Assembly (NCBI GenBank): GCA_900549525.1
Contig: UWSJ01000047.1
Location: 1 to 14,231, forward strand
Origin: an uncultured Coriobacteriaceae bacterium
GTDB taxonomy: Bacteria; Actinomycetota; Coriobacteriia; Coriobacteriales; Atopobiaceae
Direction: 5' to 3'
DNA: 14,231 nt
Shown: in pieces, positions 1-7,247 of the stretch
Layout of the letters: every line of letters starts with the position of its first letter
How positions within the stretch are numbered: the first letter of the stretch is position 1
The notes under the pieces: generated by a model
What the model was told of the DNA's origin: nothing
What the model saw: only the letters and a program-made list of their open reading frames with translations
Database searches by the model: none
Program-made: the position numbers and the translations under genes

Positions 1-1139
1 GCGGCATGGCCGACGCCGACGCCTCGCGCATGCTGTCCGAGATGGACCCGGACGATGCCGCCGAGCTCGTGAGCGAGCTTGACTACGACCGCGCCGAGAA
101 GCTCCTACGGCTCATGGGCATCAACGAGCAGCGCGCCATTCGTCAGCTGCTTGGCTACAAAGACGACACGGCCGGACGCATCATGACCTCGGAGTTCGTG
201 GCCGTCCCGCGTGCCACCACAGTGGCCGAGGTCTCCGCCAAGATGCGTGGGCTGCCCGACGACTTCGAGCCGGTCAACTACGTTTACGTGACGGACGACG
301 AGGACAAGCTCGCGGGCGTGGTGAGCGTGCGGCGGCTGTTCGTGTCCGACCCCGACACGACCCTCGACAAGCTCGTGGGCGACGACGAGGTCATCTCTGC
401 CAAGCCCGACGACGACCAGGAGGACGTGGCCGAGGACATCGCGAAGTACAACCTGCTCGCCATGCCCGTCGTGGACGAGAAGACCGGCAAGATCCTCGGC
501 GTCGTTACCGTTGACGACGCCCTCGACGTCCTCGAGGAGGAGCACGAGGAGGACCTGCAGATCGCGGGCGGCTCCTCGGGCGACGCGGGCTCTCACGAGG
601 GCTCGGGCGAGCTCGTGCGTCTCATCCGCCACCAGATGTGGTTCTTCTTCTGGATGGCGGCCGAGCTTGCCATGGCGCTCGCCTGGGGCGCTGCGCCCGC
701 GCTGGCCGTGGGCTTCGCGCTGCCGGCGGCCCTGCTCGTGGCCGACGAGATGGTCCACTACGTCACGGCCTTCTTCCTCGAGCATGACGAGGACGACGAG
801 GACGCCCCGAGCCTGGGCGGCTTCGCGGTGAAGGGCATTGCGCTTGGCGTGTTCTGGGCACTCGTGGTGCTGCTCGTCGCCATCGTTACGGGCCGCGTGG
901 TCGCCACGACTGACGGCGCGGTTGCGGCGGCGTCGCTTGCGCTTGCCGGCTTCCAGGCGGCTTCCGTGGCGGTGCTCGTCTCGTTCGTGACCGCGCCCGC
1001 CTACCTCGTGCTGCTGCGCCGTCGCGATGACGCTGGCAAGGACACGAGCGGCACGGTGCTGCACGTCGTGGCGCTCGCCATAGCGCTCGCCGCCTTCGCC
1101 GCCGCCGTCCTCGTCACGGCGCTTCCGCTCGTAGGCTAG
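1..1139 (+). CDS. MgtE-like protein, 5'-truncated by window edge (MgtE_N, CBS pair, divergent membrane domain)
   Basis: The reading frame is open to the left edge, so the ATG at 6 is probably internal and roughly 90-100 N-terminal residues are missing. Counting from that ATG, residues 1-50 are the end of an MgtE N-domain (repeated acidic helices such as EMDPDDAAELVSELD). Residues 55-180 are two CBS domains (TSEFVAVPRATTVAEV; MPVVDEKTGKILGVVTVDDA), followed by the connecting acidic helix. Residues 205-377 form about five membrane helices. Family knowledge: MgtE is a Mg2+ channel whose cytosolic N and CBS domains sense Mg2+ and close the pore. Odd: the pore signature I expect (a GGN-G-Q motif after the second helix) is absent; instead there is an acidic loop (EHDEDDEDAP, 259-268) before a GFAVKGIALG stretch. 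The gene is 11 bp from an NRAMP-like gene, so co-transcription is likely. Transport by this protein itself is uncertain; a regulatory role is possible. Confidence 0.85.
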   Translation, partial: GMADADASRMLSEMDPDDAAELVSELDYDRAEKLLRLMGINEQRAIRQLLGYKDDTAGRIMTSEFVAVPRATTVAEVSAKMRGLPDDFEPVNYVYVTDDEDKLAGVVSVRRLFVSDPDTTLDKLVGDDEVISAKPDDDQEDVAEDIAKYNLLAMPVVDEKTGKILGVVTVDDALDVLEEEHEEDLQIAGGSSGDAGSHEGSGELVRLIRHQMWFFFWMAAELAMALAWGAAPALAVGFALPAALLVADEMVHYVTAFFLEHDEDDEDAPSLGGFAVKGIALGVFWALVVLLVAIVTGRVVATTDGAVAAASLALAGFQAASVAVLVSFVTAPAYLVLLRRRDDAGKDTSGTVLHVVALAIALAAFAAAVLVTALPLVG

Positions 1140-1150
1140 GGGGCGCTCGC

Positions 1151-2455
1151 ATGAGGCGACTCAAGGTCTGGCGCAACCTTCGCGGCGTGCACGCCGTTGG
1201 CGCGGACTCGGGCATTGCGCCGCGCACCCACAGCAAGCTGCAGGCGGCGGCGGTTCTCGGCGCGCTCGGCCCCGGTCTGCTCACGGCGCTCGCCGGCATG
1301 GACGCGGGCGGCGTGGCCACGTTCTCCAACGCCGGGGCGGTCTTCGGCTACGGTCAGCTGTGGTCCATCCCGGTGATGTGCTTCCTGCTCATCGTGGTGC
1401 AGGAGACGGCCGCGCGCATGGGCTGCGTCACGGGCAAAGGCTTCGCCGCGCTTATCCGCGAGCAGTTTGGCGTGCGCAGGAGCGCCTTCGCCATGCTCGC
1501 CCTCATCGTGAGTAACACCACCGTGACGCTCTCGGAGTTTGCCGGCATCGCCTCGGGTATGCAGCTCTTCGGCGTGCCTACCATCGTGAGCGTGCCCATC
1601 GCGGCCATCGCCGTGTGGCTTTTGGGCATGAGCGGCTCCTACAAGCGCATCGAGAAGATCCTGCTGGCCATCGGCTGCGTCTTCGTGACGTACGTGGCGG
1701 CGAGCTTCCTCGTGGGGCCCGACTGGGGCGAGGTCCTCTCGGCCACCTTCCTGCCGCACGTCTCGGTGACGCCGGCCTACGTGAGCCTGCTCGTTGCCAA
1801 CATCGGCACCACCATCTCGCCGTACATGCTCTTCATGGGCCAGGGCAACGTGGTCGAGAAGAACTGTGACGTGGACGACATTCCCTACCAGCGCATCGAC
1901 ACCGTGAGTGGCGCCGTGGTGGCTCAGCTCATCGCCTTCTTCATCGTGGTGTGCACGGGCAGCGTGCTGCACCCGGCGGGCATCGAGGTCAACTCGGCCG
2001 AGGACGCCGCCCGCGCCCTGTCGCCGCTGGCGGGACCCTATGCCGAGGTGCTCTTTGGCGCGGGGCTTGTGGGCGCGAGCTTCCTGGCGGCCTGCGTGCT
2101 GCCGGGCATCACGTCGAGCGCGGTGTGCGAGGCCTTTGGCTGGGAGCGCGGGCAGGACAAGAGCTGGGTGGAGGCACCGGCGTATCGTGGCATGGTGACG
2201 GCCATTACGCTGCTCTCTGCGGCGGTAGTGCTCGTGCCCAACGTTGACCTCTTCGGGATCATGATGGTGGCGCAGGTCATCAACGGCGTGCTGCTGCCGG
2301 TGCTGCTCGTGTTCATGGTGAAGATCGCTGACGACCGGCACGTGATGGGGCCCTACGCCAACACCCGCGCGTGGACGGCGATCACGTGGTTCATCGTGGT
2401 CGTGGTGGTCGTGCTCACGGTGGTCATGTTCGTGCTGCAGGCGCTGGGGTACTAG
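1151..2455 (+). CDS. NRAMP (SLC11)-family divalent cation transporter, divergent, possibly Mg2+-type (NRMT-like)
   Basis: This is a 434-residue integral membrane protein with about 11 hydrophobic helices and the NRAMP fold pattern: GALGPGLLTALAGMDAGG in helix 1 and GTTISPYMLFMGQG in helix 6. In transition-metal NRAMPs the helix 1 motif is DPGN and the helix 6 motif is MPH. Here they are D51-A-G-G54 and S223-P224-Y225, so the Asp is kept while the metal-binding Asn, Met and His are lost. Such changes are expected in the NRAMP-related Mg2+ transporters described from Eggerthella lenta. I therefore infer Mg2+ (perhaps also Mn2+) transport rather than classical MntH function. The start follows a G-rich Shine-Dalgarno stretch overlapping the upstream stop. 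The gene begins 11 bp after the MgtE-like gene and is probably in the same operon, which fits a magnesium role. The family call is very secure; the substrate is inferred. Confidence 0.9.
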   Translation: MRRLKVWRNLRGVHAVGADSGIAPRTHSKLQAAAVLGALGPGLLTALAGMDAGGVATFSNAGAVFGYGQLWSIPVMCFLLIVVQETAARMGCVTGKGFAALIREQFGVRRSAFAMLALIVSNTTVTLSEFAGIASGMQLFGVPTIVSVPIAAIAVWLLGMSGSYKRIEKILLAIGCVFVTYVAASFLVGPDWGEVLSATFLPHVSVTPAYVSLLVANIGTTISPYMLFMGQGNVVEKNCDVDDIPYQRIDTVSGAVVAQLIAFFIVVCTGSVLHPAGIEVNSAEDAARALSPLAGPYAEVLFGAGLVGASFLAACVLPGITSSAVCEAFGWERGQDKSWVEAPAYRGMVTAITLLSAAVVLVPNVDLFGIMMVAQVINGVLLPVLLVFMVKIADDRHVMGPYANTRAWTAITWFIVVVVVVLTVVMFVLQALGY

Positions 2456-2494
2456 CGGGCTGCGCGCCGGTTGGGGCGGCGGCCGTCCAGGAGC

Positions 2495-3388
2495 CTAGTG
2501 CCAGCCGAAGTCGGACAGGCAGCGCTCGACGTCGGACTCGAGGGTGCCGAGTTCAATCCCTTGTGACTGAATTGCGGAGGCGTCCAGCCTAAAGTCGCGG
2601 AAGCGATCCGCGTAGCGCTCGGGGTTGGGGAGGATATAGGCCTCGACGTCCTTCCTCCGTGCGATACCGCTCTCCACAAGCTTTTCGCCGATGAGCCTCG
2701 CTGCTTCATAGGTGGAGAGGCCGTCCCTCTCGCCCGCGCCGTTGCTGCTTGCGAAGTGGTAGGTGCCGCTTGGCAGCTCGCAAATGGCGCCAAACTGTTC
2801 CGCGAGGCGCTGCGCATACGTCATGCAGCGCTTTTCGTTCACCGTGAACTTTGTGGGCGTTTTGGTTCGGAGTGCCTTGAGTACGTTGCCGAGAACTCCC
2901 GGCGAGGGGTGAACCCCCGGCATCGCCAGACCAAACATCCAGGAAAGGCGTAGCGTGACATAGTTGCCTGCGTTTGTCCGCAACCACTTATCAACCTCAA
3001 GCTTCTGCTGTCCGTAGGCGGTCACGCATGAAGGCTCGACCCCCTCGTTAAAGGGGCCCGGGACGGTCTTGCCGTTATACAGCTGCTCGGTCGAGATGAA
3101 GACCATGCGCCGGCCGAGGTGCTGGCAGGCACGGGCGATGGCGATGGCGGAGTCGCAGTTAACGAGGTGCGTTCTCTCCGGATCGTTCTCGCAGTCTGCT
3201 GTCGTGGCGTTAGCGGCCATGTGAAGCATGAGGTCGAAGTCGAGATTGCGGACGTATGCCTCAACACTCTCTGGCTGGAGGTAATCGACGTCGCGGCGGG
3301 TGATGGGGACGAACTCGAACGAGTCTCCGTTGTAGATTTGAATGAGACTGGCAAGGTACCCGCTCGCCCCCGTGATTGCAACGCGCAT
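2495..3388 (-). CDS. RmlD-like extended short-chain dehydrogenase/reductase (NAD(P)-dependent sugar epimerase/reductase family)
   Basis: This 297-residue protein starts with a Rossmann fold: MRVAITGASGYLA carries the GxxGxxA dinucleotide motif at residues 7-13. An HMAAN segment (56-60) and FISTEQLYNG (98-106) follow, and the active-site YGQQK gives Tyr125 and Lys129 of the YxxxK motif. The layout matches RmlD (dTDP-4-dehydrorhamnose reductase) and related sugar-nucleotide epimerases, which are cytosolic. No other rhamnose or nucleotide-sugar genes are present here, so the substrate is unknown and no rml symbol is given. A good ribosome site (AAGGGGGT, minus strand, 3400-3393) precedes the ATG at 3388. 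It lies 69 bp downstream of deoC-1 on the same strand with a perfect 10-bp hairpin between them, so it may be only partly co-transcribed. It converges with the NRAMP gene, leaving 39 bp between the stops. Confidence 0.8.
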   Translation of the reverse strand: MRVAITGASGYLASLIQIYNGDSFEFVPITRRDVDYLQPESVEAYVRNLDFDLMLHMAANATTADCENDPERTHLVNCDSAIAIARACQHLGRRMVFISTEQLYNGKTVPGPFNEGVEPSCVTAYGQQKLEVDKWLRTNAGNYVTLRLSWMFGLAMPGVHPSPGVLGNVLKALRTKTPTKFTVNEKRCMTYAQRLAEQFGAICELPSGTYHFASSNGAGERDGLSTYEAARLIGEKLVESGIARRKDVEAYILPNPERYADRFRDFRLDASAIQSQGIELGTLESDVERCLSDFGWH

Positions 3389-3421
3389 ATTGACCCCCTT
3401 GTGACGTCCGGATAGAGCAAT

Positions 3422-3450
3422 GCGAGGCGCGAGAAATGCCCGCGCCTCGC
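3422..3450 (-). terminator. Hairpin between deoC-1 and the SDR gene (weak terminator or processing signal)
   Basis: GCGAGGCGCG at 3422-3431 pairs perfectly with CGCGCCTCGC at 3441-3450 around a 9-base loop. It sits just after the deoC-1 stop on the minus strand. No T-run follows on that strand, so full intrinsic termination is doubtful. It may instead reduce read-through into the SDR gene or protect the 3' end of the deoC-1 message. Confidence 0.5.
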
Positions 3451-3457
3451 CAGCAAC

Positions 3458-4189
3458 TTACAGCTCGATGGAGTCGGCCCCCCGCTCCTCGAAGCGGCGG
3501 CGGAGCTCGTCGATGATGGGGATGCCCGCCGAGCAGCCGATCCTCGTGGCGCCGGCCCGCACCATGTCGAGAAAGGTGTCGGCGTCGCGGATGCCGCCGG
3601 CGGCCTTGACCTGCACCTCGGCCGGCACGTGCTCGCGCATGAGCCTCACGTCGGCCACGGTGGCGCCGCCGGTGGAGAAGCCCGTCGAGGTCTTGACGTA
3701 GTCCGGCCTCACCTCGCTCGCCACGCGGCACAGCCCCAGCTTCTCGTCCTCCGTGAGCAGGCAGTTCTCGAAGATGACCTTGCAGGGGATGGCCTCCTCG
3801 CGGCCAACGCTCGCCTCGCGGCAGGCGGCCACGACCCGGCGCATCTCGTCGGTCACGTAGTCCCAGTCGCCGGCCTTGACCTCGGTGAGGTTGACCACGT
3901 AGTCGATCTCGGTCGCCCCGCTCTCGATGGCGTCGCGCGTCTCGAAGACCTTGGACGCGACGCTCGTCTGCCCGAGGGGGAAGCCGATGGCCGCCCCCAC
4001 GTGTATGTCGGTGCCCGCGAGCAGCGCCGCGCACCGCGCGCTCTGCCCGGAGTTGATGGCCACCATGCGGAAGTGGTAGCGCCTCGCCTCGTCGCAGAGC
4101 CTCTCCATGTCGGCCACGGTGGCGTCGGCGTGAAGGTTGGTGTGGTCGACGAGCCTCGCGAGGTCGTCGAGGGTGTAGCGCTTTCCCAT
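3458..4189 (-). CDS. deoC: Deoxyribose-phosphate aldolase family protein (DeoC paralogue 1)
   Basis: This 243-residue class I aldolase has the TIM-barrel signature of DERA, which cleaves 2-deoxyribose-5-phosphate to glyceraldehyde-3-phosphate and acetaldehyde in the cytosol. Visible catalytic residues are Lys166 in DYVKTSTGFSTGGAT (Schiff base), Asp96 in EIDYVVN, and Lys195 in VQVKAAGG (proton relay). It is longer than the 214-residue paralogue at 10681 and differs from it in the N-terminal third: VDHTNLHADAT replaces IDHTLLKANAT, and MVAIN replaces the usual VCVN. The catalytic set is intact, so it is probably active, but the substrate could be a related sugar phosphate. The start follows a strong AAGGAG (minus strand, 4199-4194). 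It is transcribed divergently from the PTS operon, sharing a 243-bp upstream region, and could be co-regulated with it. Base composition is high GC, unlike the PTS genes. Confidence 0.88.
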   Translation of the reverse strand: MGKRYTLDDLARLVDHTNLHADATVADMERLCDEARRYHFRMVAINSGQSARCAALLAGTDIHVGAAIGFPLGQTSVASKVFETRDAIESGATEIDYVVNLTEVKAGDWDYVTDEMRRVVAACREASVGREEAIPCKVIFENCLLTEDEKLGLCRVASEVRPDYVKTSTGFSTGGATVADVRLMREHVPAEVQVKAAGGIRDADTFLDMVRAGATRIGCSAGIPIIDELRRRFEERGADSIEL

Positions 4190-4248
4190 GTGACTCCTTC
4201 CTAAGAACTCCTGTGCTTGCTGGACGTCTTAATTCCATCCCTACCTGC

Positions 4249-4254
4249 ATCATA
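4249..4254 (-). promoter_or_regulatory. Candidate extended -10 element for deoC-1
   Basis: Read on the minus strand, the sequence is TGCTATGAT: an extended -10 (TGn) plus TATGAT, with five of six bases matching TATAAT. It would start transcription about 50 bases before the deoC-1 ATG. I found no convincing -35 at normal spacing, which fits an extended -10 promoter. Confidence 0.35.
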
Positions 4255-4293
4255 GCAAAAACATGACAAATAGCGAGCGAATTAGAAAAAGTC

Positions 4294-4305
4294 CTTACAA
4301 ATAAG
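4294..4305. promoter_or_regulatory. Candidate operator: CTTA-N4-TAAG inverted repeat
   Basis: CTTACAAATAAG has perfect 4-bp arms around a 4-bp centre. Its first nine bases, CTTACAAAT, recur in inverted orientation as ATTTGTAAG at 9036-9044, just upstream of the GntR-family gene. A site shared between a regulator's own promoter and the catabolic operon beside it is typical of local GntR regulators. Binding is inferred only. Confidence 0.4.
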
Positions 4306-4418
4306 TAGAAAAGAGACTAATAAGTACCATTCACGGTTGAATTATGACCGCTTGGGGTTCTGAAAAAGACAAACAGTTAGTTCTAGGTGGTCACGCGTTA
4401 ATCTCTGAGTCACGACAT

Positions 4419-4426
4419 AAAGGAGG
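4419..4426 (+). promoter_or_regulatory. Strong ribosome binding site of the PTS EIIA gene
   Basis: AAAGGAGG lies six bases before the ATG at 4433. It is the strongest Shine-Dalgarno in the window and fixes the EIIA start. Confidence 0.8.
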
Positions 4427-4432
4427 CTATAT

Positions 4433-4861
4433 ATGAACATATTAATAACCTCACATGCTCACCTCTCCGATGGCCTTGTCGAAGCTTTTCGAATGTTCGC
4501 CTCTAACTGCCCACTTGTCCACAGTGTTTGCCTGGGTGACCGTGGAGTGGATGAGTTTCGAGCCGATTTATCCAAAGAGGTCGAGTCCCTACTTAGTCAG
4601 GGCAAGCTACTAATAATGTCAGACTTATTGGGAGGTACGCCGTACAACGAGTCGTACGTTCATGCTGTTGGGCATCCCCAAGACATCAAGCTTGTTGCCG
4701 GAGTGAACCTCCCGATGCTTGTCGAGGCGGGTGTGCTCGCGATGAGCTTGGACGATCTCGACGCGGTTTACGAGGCTGCCCTTACCGCCGGAGCGGCCGG
4801 AGTTTCTGGTGCAACTGTTAGCGACGAGGCGTATTCGCCTGAGGAGGATGACCTTTTCTAA
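4433..4861 (+). CDS. PTS mannose-family EIIA component
   Basis: This 142-residue cytosolic phosphocarrier accepts phosphate from HPr and passes it to EIIB. The family fold is clear: ITSHAHLSDGL puts the phospho-accepting histidine at His8, SDLLGGTPYN (63-72) matches the conserved D-L-F-G-G-S-P-N loop, and GVNLPML (90-96) is the usual active-site-facing segment. It is a stand-alone EIIA, first gene of an A-B-C-D operon, with an excellent ribosome site. Odd: the C-terminus is a flexible acidic tail ending EEDDLF, nearly identical to the DDDLF end of EIIC in the same operon. The gene uses several AT-rich codons near its start, unlike the flanking high-GC genes. The sugar cannot be read from this subunit. 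Family assignment is very secure. Confidence 0.93.
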   Translation: MNILITSHAHLSDGLVEAFRMFASNCPLVHSVCLGDRGVDEFRADLSKEVESLLSQGKLLIMSDLLGGTPYNESYVHAVGHPQDIKLVAGVNLPMLVEAGVLAMSLDDLDAVYEAALTAGAAGVSGATVSDEAYSPEEDDLF

Positions 4862-4931
4862 GGGTTCAAGCTGGCAGTTTGATAATCGTTGGCAATTATT
4901 AGGCTTGATTGGCGATAGGAAGGAAAAGGAA

Positions 4932-5426
4932 ATGGCTATTACTCTTGCAAGGGTCGACGACCGCGTTATTCATGGTCAGACTACTACTCGATGGATGGCT
5001 AAGAAGCCCGCGAACTCCATCATCGTCATCAGCGACAAGGTGGCAAATGACGAGCTAAGGAAGAAGGTTCTCAAGGCTGCTGCTGGCAACCTTAAGCTGG
5101 GCATCTATACTGTCGCGCAGGGTGTTGCCGCGCTAGAAAAGGTGCACGCGTCATCGAAGAACTTCTTTATCATTTCGGATTCGACGACCGGGTTCGCGGA
5201 TTTGAAGCGTGCCGGTGGAGACTTCGGACCGGTGCTGAATATCGGCAATCTTAACGGTACGCGTGAAGGAACGAAAAGCATGGGCCACGCTGTCATGCTC
5301 AACGATGACGACGTGGTAGCTCTCGACTACCTTGAGGGCCAGGGCGTTGAAGTTCAGTTCCAGCTTCTCCCGGATGACGATATCCGCAGCTGGGCGACTG
5401 TGAAGGCGAAGTACCAGTCGCTCTAG
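4932..5426 (+). CDS. PTS mannose/fructose/sorbose-family EIIB component
   Basis: This 164-residue cytosolic EIIB transfers phosphate from EIIA to the sugar during transport by EIIC/EIID. The N-terminus ARVDDRVIHGQTTTRW is the family signature, with the phosphorylated histidine at His14. FFIISDSTTGF and LNIGNLNG are further family segments, and the length is typical. The ATG at 4932 is chosen because it begins exactly at the conserved core and has AGGAAAAGGA before it; an in-frame ATG at 4809 would overlap the EIIA gene by 53 bases and add a non-conserved leader. It lies 70 bp after EIIA and 103 bp before EIIC, with a hairpin in the second gap that may set the ratio of soluble to membrane subunits. 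Confidence 0.93.
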   Translation: MAITLARVDDRVIHGQTTTRWMAKKPANSIIVISDKVANDELRKKVLKAAAGNLKLGIYTVAQGVAALEKVHASSKNFFIISDSTTGFADLKRAGGDFGPVLNIGNLNGTREGTKSMGHAVMLNDDDVVALDYLEGQGVEVQFQLLPDDDIRSWATVKAKYQSL

Positions 5427-5467
5427 GGGCAACAAGAAATCATCGCAAGAAAACTAGCTAGGAGTTA

Positions 5468-5489
5468 AACCCCCGCTATTTTGGGGGTT
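5468..5489 (+). other. Intra-operon hairpin between EIIB and EIIC
   Basis: AACCCCC (5468-5474) and GGGGGTT (5483-5489) form a perfect 7-bp stem with an 8-base loop. No T-run follows, so it is more likely an mRNA stability or processing element, or a partial pause site, than a terminator. Confidence 0.5.
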
Positions 5490-5529
5490 GGCGAAGCGTG
5501 CTGTTTTGTAAAGGAAGAAAGAGGACATA

Positions 5530-6360
5530 ATGGGCTTGCTTTTCCCAGCAATCATGTGTGGCGTGTTTTGCTATCTGGGCGCCATCGAGTCGGCGCCGAT
5601 GTTCGGCATTACCGGCAGCTTTTATGGTGTTGGGCGCCCGCTCGTGGCGGGCCTGCTTTGCGGCCTTGTGTTTGGTGACGTAACGCAGGGAGTTCTGTGC
5701 GGCGTAGCCGTCCAGGCCGTGTTTATTGCCAACCTTTCTACCGGTGGTGCAACCAACTCTGAGATTACCTATGCCTCATACGGTGGCATTGGACTCGCTA
5801 TGGCAACTACGAAGGACCCCGCTGTCGCCGTAACGCTTTCTGTGCTGGTGGGACAGACGTTCGGTCTCATCTTCTACAACACGCGTATGGCGGCGTACTC
5901 CTTCTTCAACAACGGCGCGCAGAAGGCCGCCGAGGAGAATAACGATCGTGGCATCACCCTTTGGCACGTTGTCTACCCGCAGATCTGCACGTTCTTCCTG
6001 CGGGCAGTTCCTGTGTTCCTTGCCATCTACTTTGGTCAGGGTCTTGTGGACTCGCTCCTGAATTCCGTTCCGGAGATTGTCACCCACATCATCTCCGTGC
6101 TCGGCGGCGTCCTTCCCGCCCTTGGCATCGGCATGCTTATGAACATCGTCGTCAAGGATAAGATCCAGCTGGTCTTCTTCTTCGCGGGCTTTGTGCTCCT
6201 GTCGTTCGCCGGCCTCTCCATGGTGGCCATCGTGTTTATCGCCGTGCTCGTTGCGTACCTCGTGTACCTTTCCTCGGCCAAGGCGGCAGTCCCTGCGGCT
6301 GAGACGAGCGGCACCACAAATACGGACGACGCTGCTTACGAAGACGACGACCTTTTCTAG
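5530..6360 (+). CDS. PTS mannose-family EIIC membrane component
   Basis: This 276-residue polytopic membrane protein forms the sugar channel together with EIID. The start MGLLFPAIMCGVFCYLGAIESAPMFGITGSFYGVGRPLVAGLLCGLVFGD is characteristic of the family, as is the QAVFIANLSTGGATNSE segment at 62-78. About seven to eight hydrophobic segments follow. The C-terminal 30 residues are hydrophilic (AAETSGTTNTDDA) and end in YEDDDLF, echoing the EIIA tail. A ribosome site (AGAGGA) precedes the ATG. Its stop codon overlaps the Shine-Dalgarno of EIID, so translation of the two membrane subunits is probably coupled. Sugar specificity (mannose, fructose, sorbose, N-acetylgalactosamine or other) cannot be assigned from sequence alone. 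Confidence 0.93.
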   Translation: MGLLFPAIMCGVFCYLGAIESAPMFGITGSFYGVGRPLVAGLLCGLVFGDVTQGVLCGVAVQAVFIANLSTGGATNSEITYASYGGIGLAMATTKDPAVAVTLSVLVGQTFGLIFYNTRMAAYSFFNNGAQKAAEENNDRGITLWHVVYPQICTFFLRAVPVFLAIYFGQGLVDSLLNSVPEIVTHIISVLGGVLPALGIGMLMNIVVKDKIQLVFFFAGFVLLSFAGLSMVAIVFIAVLVAYLVYLSSAKAAVPAAETSGTTNTDDAAYEDDDLF

Positions 6361-6372
6361 GAGGTAGCGAAA

Positions 6373-7236
6373 ATGGGCAACGAGAACGCGGTAAAGAAAG
6401 AAACTGGTATCGCAAGCCAGGATAAGAAGCCCGAGGGTCTTACGAATAAGGATCTCAACACGCTTTGGCTTCGCTGGGCCTTCACGCATCTGTCTTCTAT
6501 GAGCTACGAGAAACTGCAGGGACACGCATTCGCCTGGTCGTACATACCTTTTGCCAACAAGTACTACAAGAACGACCCTGAGGGAAAACGTCGCCTGCTT
6601 GTACGCCACTCGGTCTTCTACAACACGGAGCCGCAAACGGGTGCCATCGTCAACGGCATTGTTGCGTCCCTCGAGGAGAACATCGCCCTTAAGGGCGAGG
6701 TCTCCGAAGAGATGCCCAACAATATCAAGACGGCTCTCATGGGGCCCCTTGCAGGTATTGGAGACTCCATCATCCAGGGCATTATCGTTCCGACGCTTCT
6801 TTCAATCGGCATGAGCCTTGCTGCCGGCGGTAGCCCTCTTGGCCCACTCTTCTACATTGTGACCTGGGGAATCATCGGCCCGCTTATTTCCTTCATCTGC
6901 TTCCGTACGGGCTACCGCATGGGCGTCGGTGCTGTTGACATGGTGGTCGGCGAAGCCGCAAGAAGGATCACGGATGCCTTCAACGTCCTTGGCATCATGG
7001 TCATCGGTGCTCTTTCAGCGGGAAACATTGTGCTCAAGACGACGCTGAACATCCCGATGGGCGGGGAGTGGCAGCCGCTCCAAACCACGCTCGATAGCGT
7101 CTTTCCGGGCATTCTTCCGCTTGCGGCGGTTCTTGTCACCTGGTGGATGCTGAACAAGAAGCAGTACACGCCTACGAAGGTCATCGTCATTCTCTGTGTT
7201 GTGGTCACGGTGTTCTGCCTGCTTGGCGTCTTCTAG
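6373..7236 (+). CDS. PTS mannose-family EIID membrane component
   Basis: This 287-residue protein completes the mannose-type permease. The hydrophilic N-terminal half contains WAFTHLSSMSYEKLQGHAF and FYNTEPQTGAIVNGI, both standard EIID segments, and GPLAGIGDS at 124-132 is the family hallmark. Three to four membrane helices fill the C-terminal half. EIID subunits exist only in mannose-family PTS systems, which confirms the system type. AGGAGGT (6359-6365) overlaps the EIIC stop and sits seven bases before the ATG, so translational coupling is likely. A charged 25-residue N-terminal extension (many Lys and Glu) precedes the conserved core. A strong hairpin follows the stop. Confidence 0.93.
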   Translation: MGNENAVKKETGIASQDKKPEGLTNKDLNTLWLRWAFTHLSSMSYEKLQGHAFAWSYIPFANKYYKNDPEGKRRLLVRHSVFYNTEPQTGAIVNGIVASLEENIALKGEVSEEMPNNIKTALMGPLAGIGDSIIQGIIVPTLLSIGMSLAAGGSPLGPLFYIVTWGIIGPLISFICFRTGYRMGVGAVDMVVGEAARRITDAFNVLGIMVIGALSAGNIVLKTTLNIPMGGEWQPLQTTLDSVFPGILPLAAVLVTWWMLNKKQYTPTKVIVILCVVVTVFCLLGVF

Positions 7237-7247
7237 AAAGCTAATTG

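Larger units (their letters stand above)
4190..4432. other. Divergent AT-rich intergenic region between deoC-1 and the PTS operon
   Basis: This 243-bp control region is much richer in A and T than its flanks. It holds the candidate deoC-1 -10 element, the CTTA-N4-TAAG site (4294-4305), a near-palindrome ACTAATAAGT (4316-4325) and a short inverted repeat CGGT/ACCG (4334-4350). I see no convincing sigma-70 promoter for the rightward PTS operon, and no -24/-12 sigma-54 promoter of the kind often found before mannose-family PTS operons in Firmicutes. Confidence 0.6.

Noticed and set aside
105..1064. Long minus-strand open frame (319 codons) opposite the MgtE-like gene
   Set aside because: It is rich in His, Arg and Val with no domain, and is the antisense shadow of a clear MgtE-type protein in a GC-rich gene.
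1136..2341. 401-codon minus-strand open frame opposite the NRAMP gene
   Set aside because: Composition is dominated by His, Arg and Ala, with no recognisable motif; the sense strand encodes an evident membrane transporter.
3261..4253. 330-codon minus-strand frame overlapping deoC-1
   Set aside because: It runs through deoC-1 in another frame with an Arg/Gly-rich low-complexity product; deoC-1 has intact catalytic motifs.
4190..4432. Sigma-54 promoter or LevR-type control of the PTS operon
   Set aside because: No -24/-12 GG-GC pattern is seen upstream and no LevR-like activator gene is nearby; a GntR/UTRA regulator is present instead.
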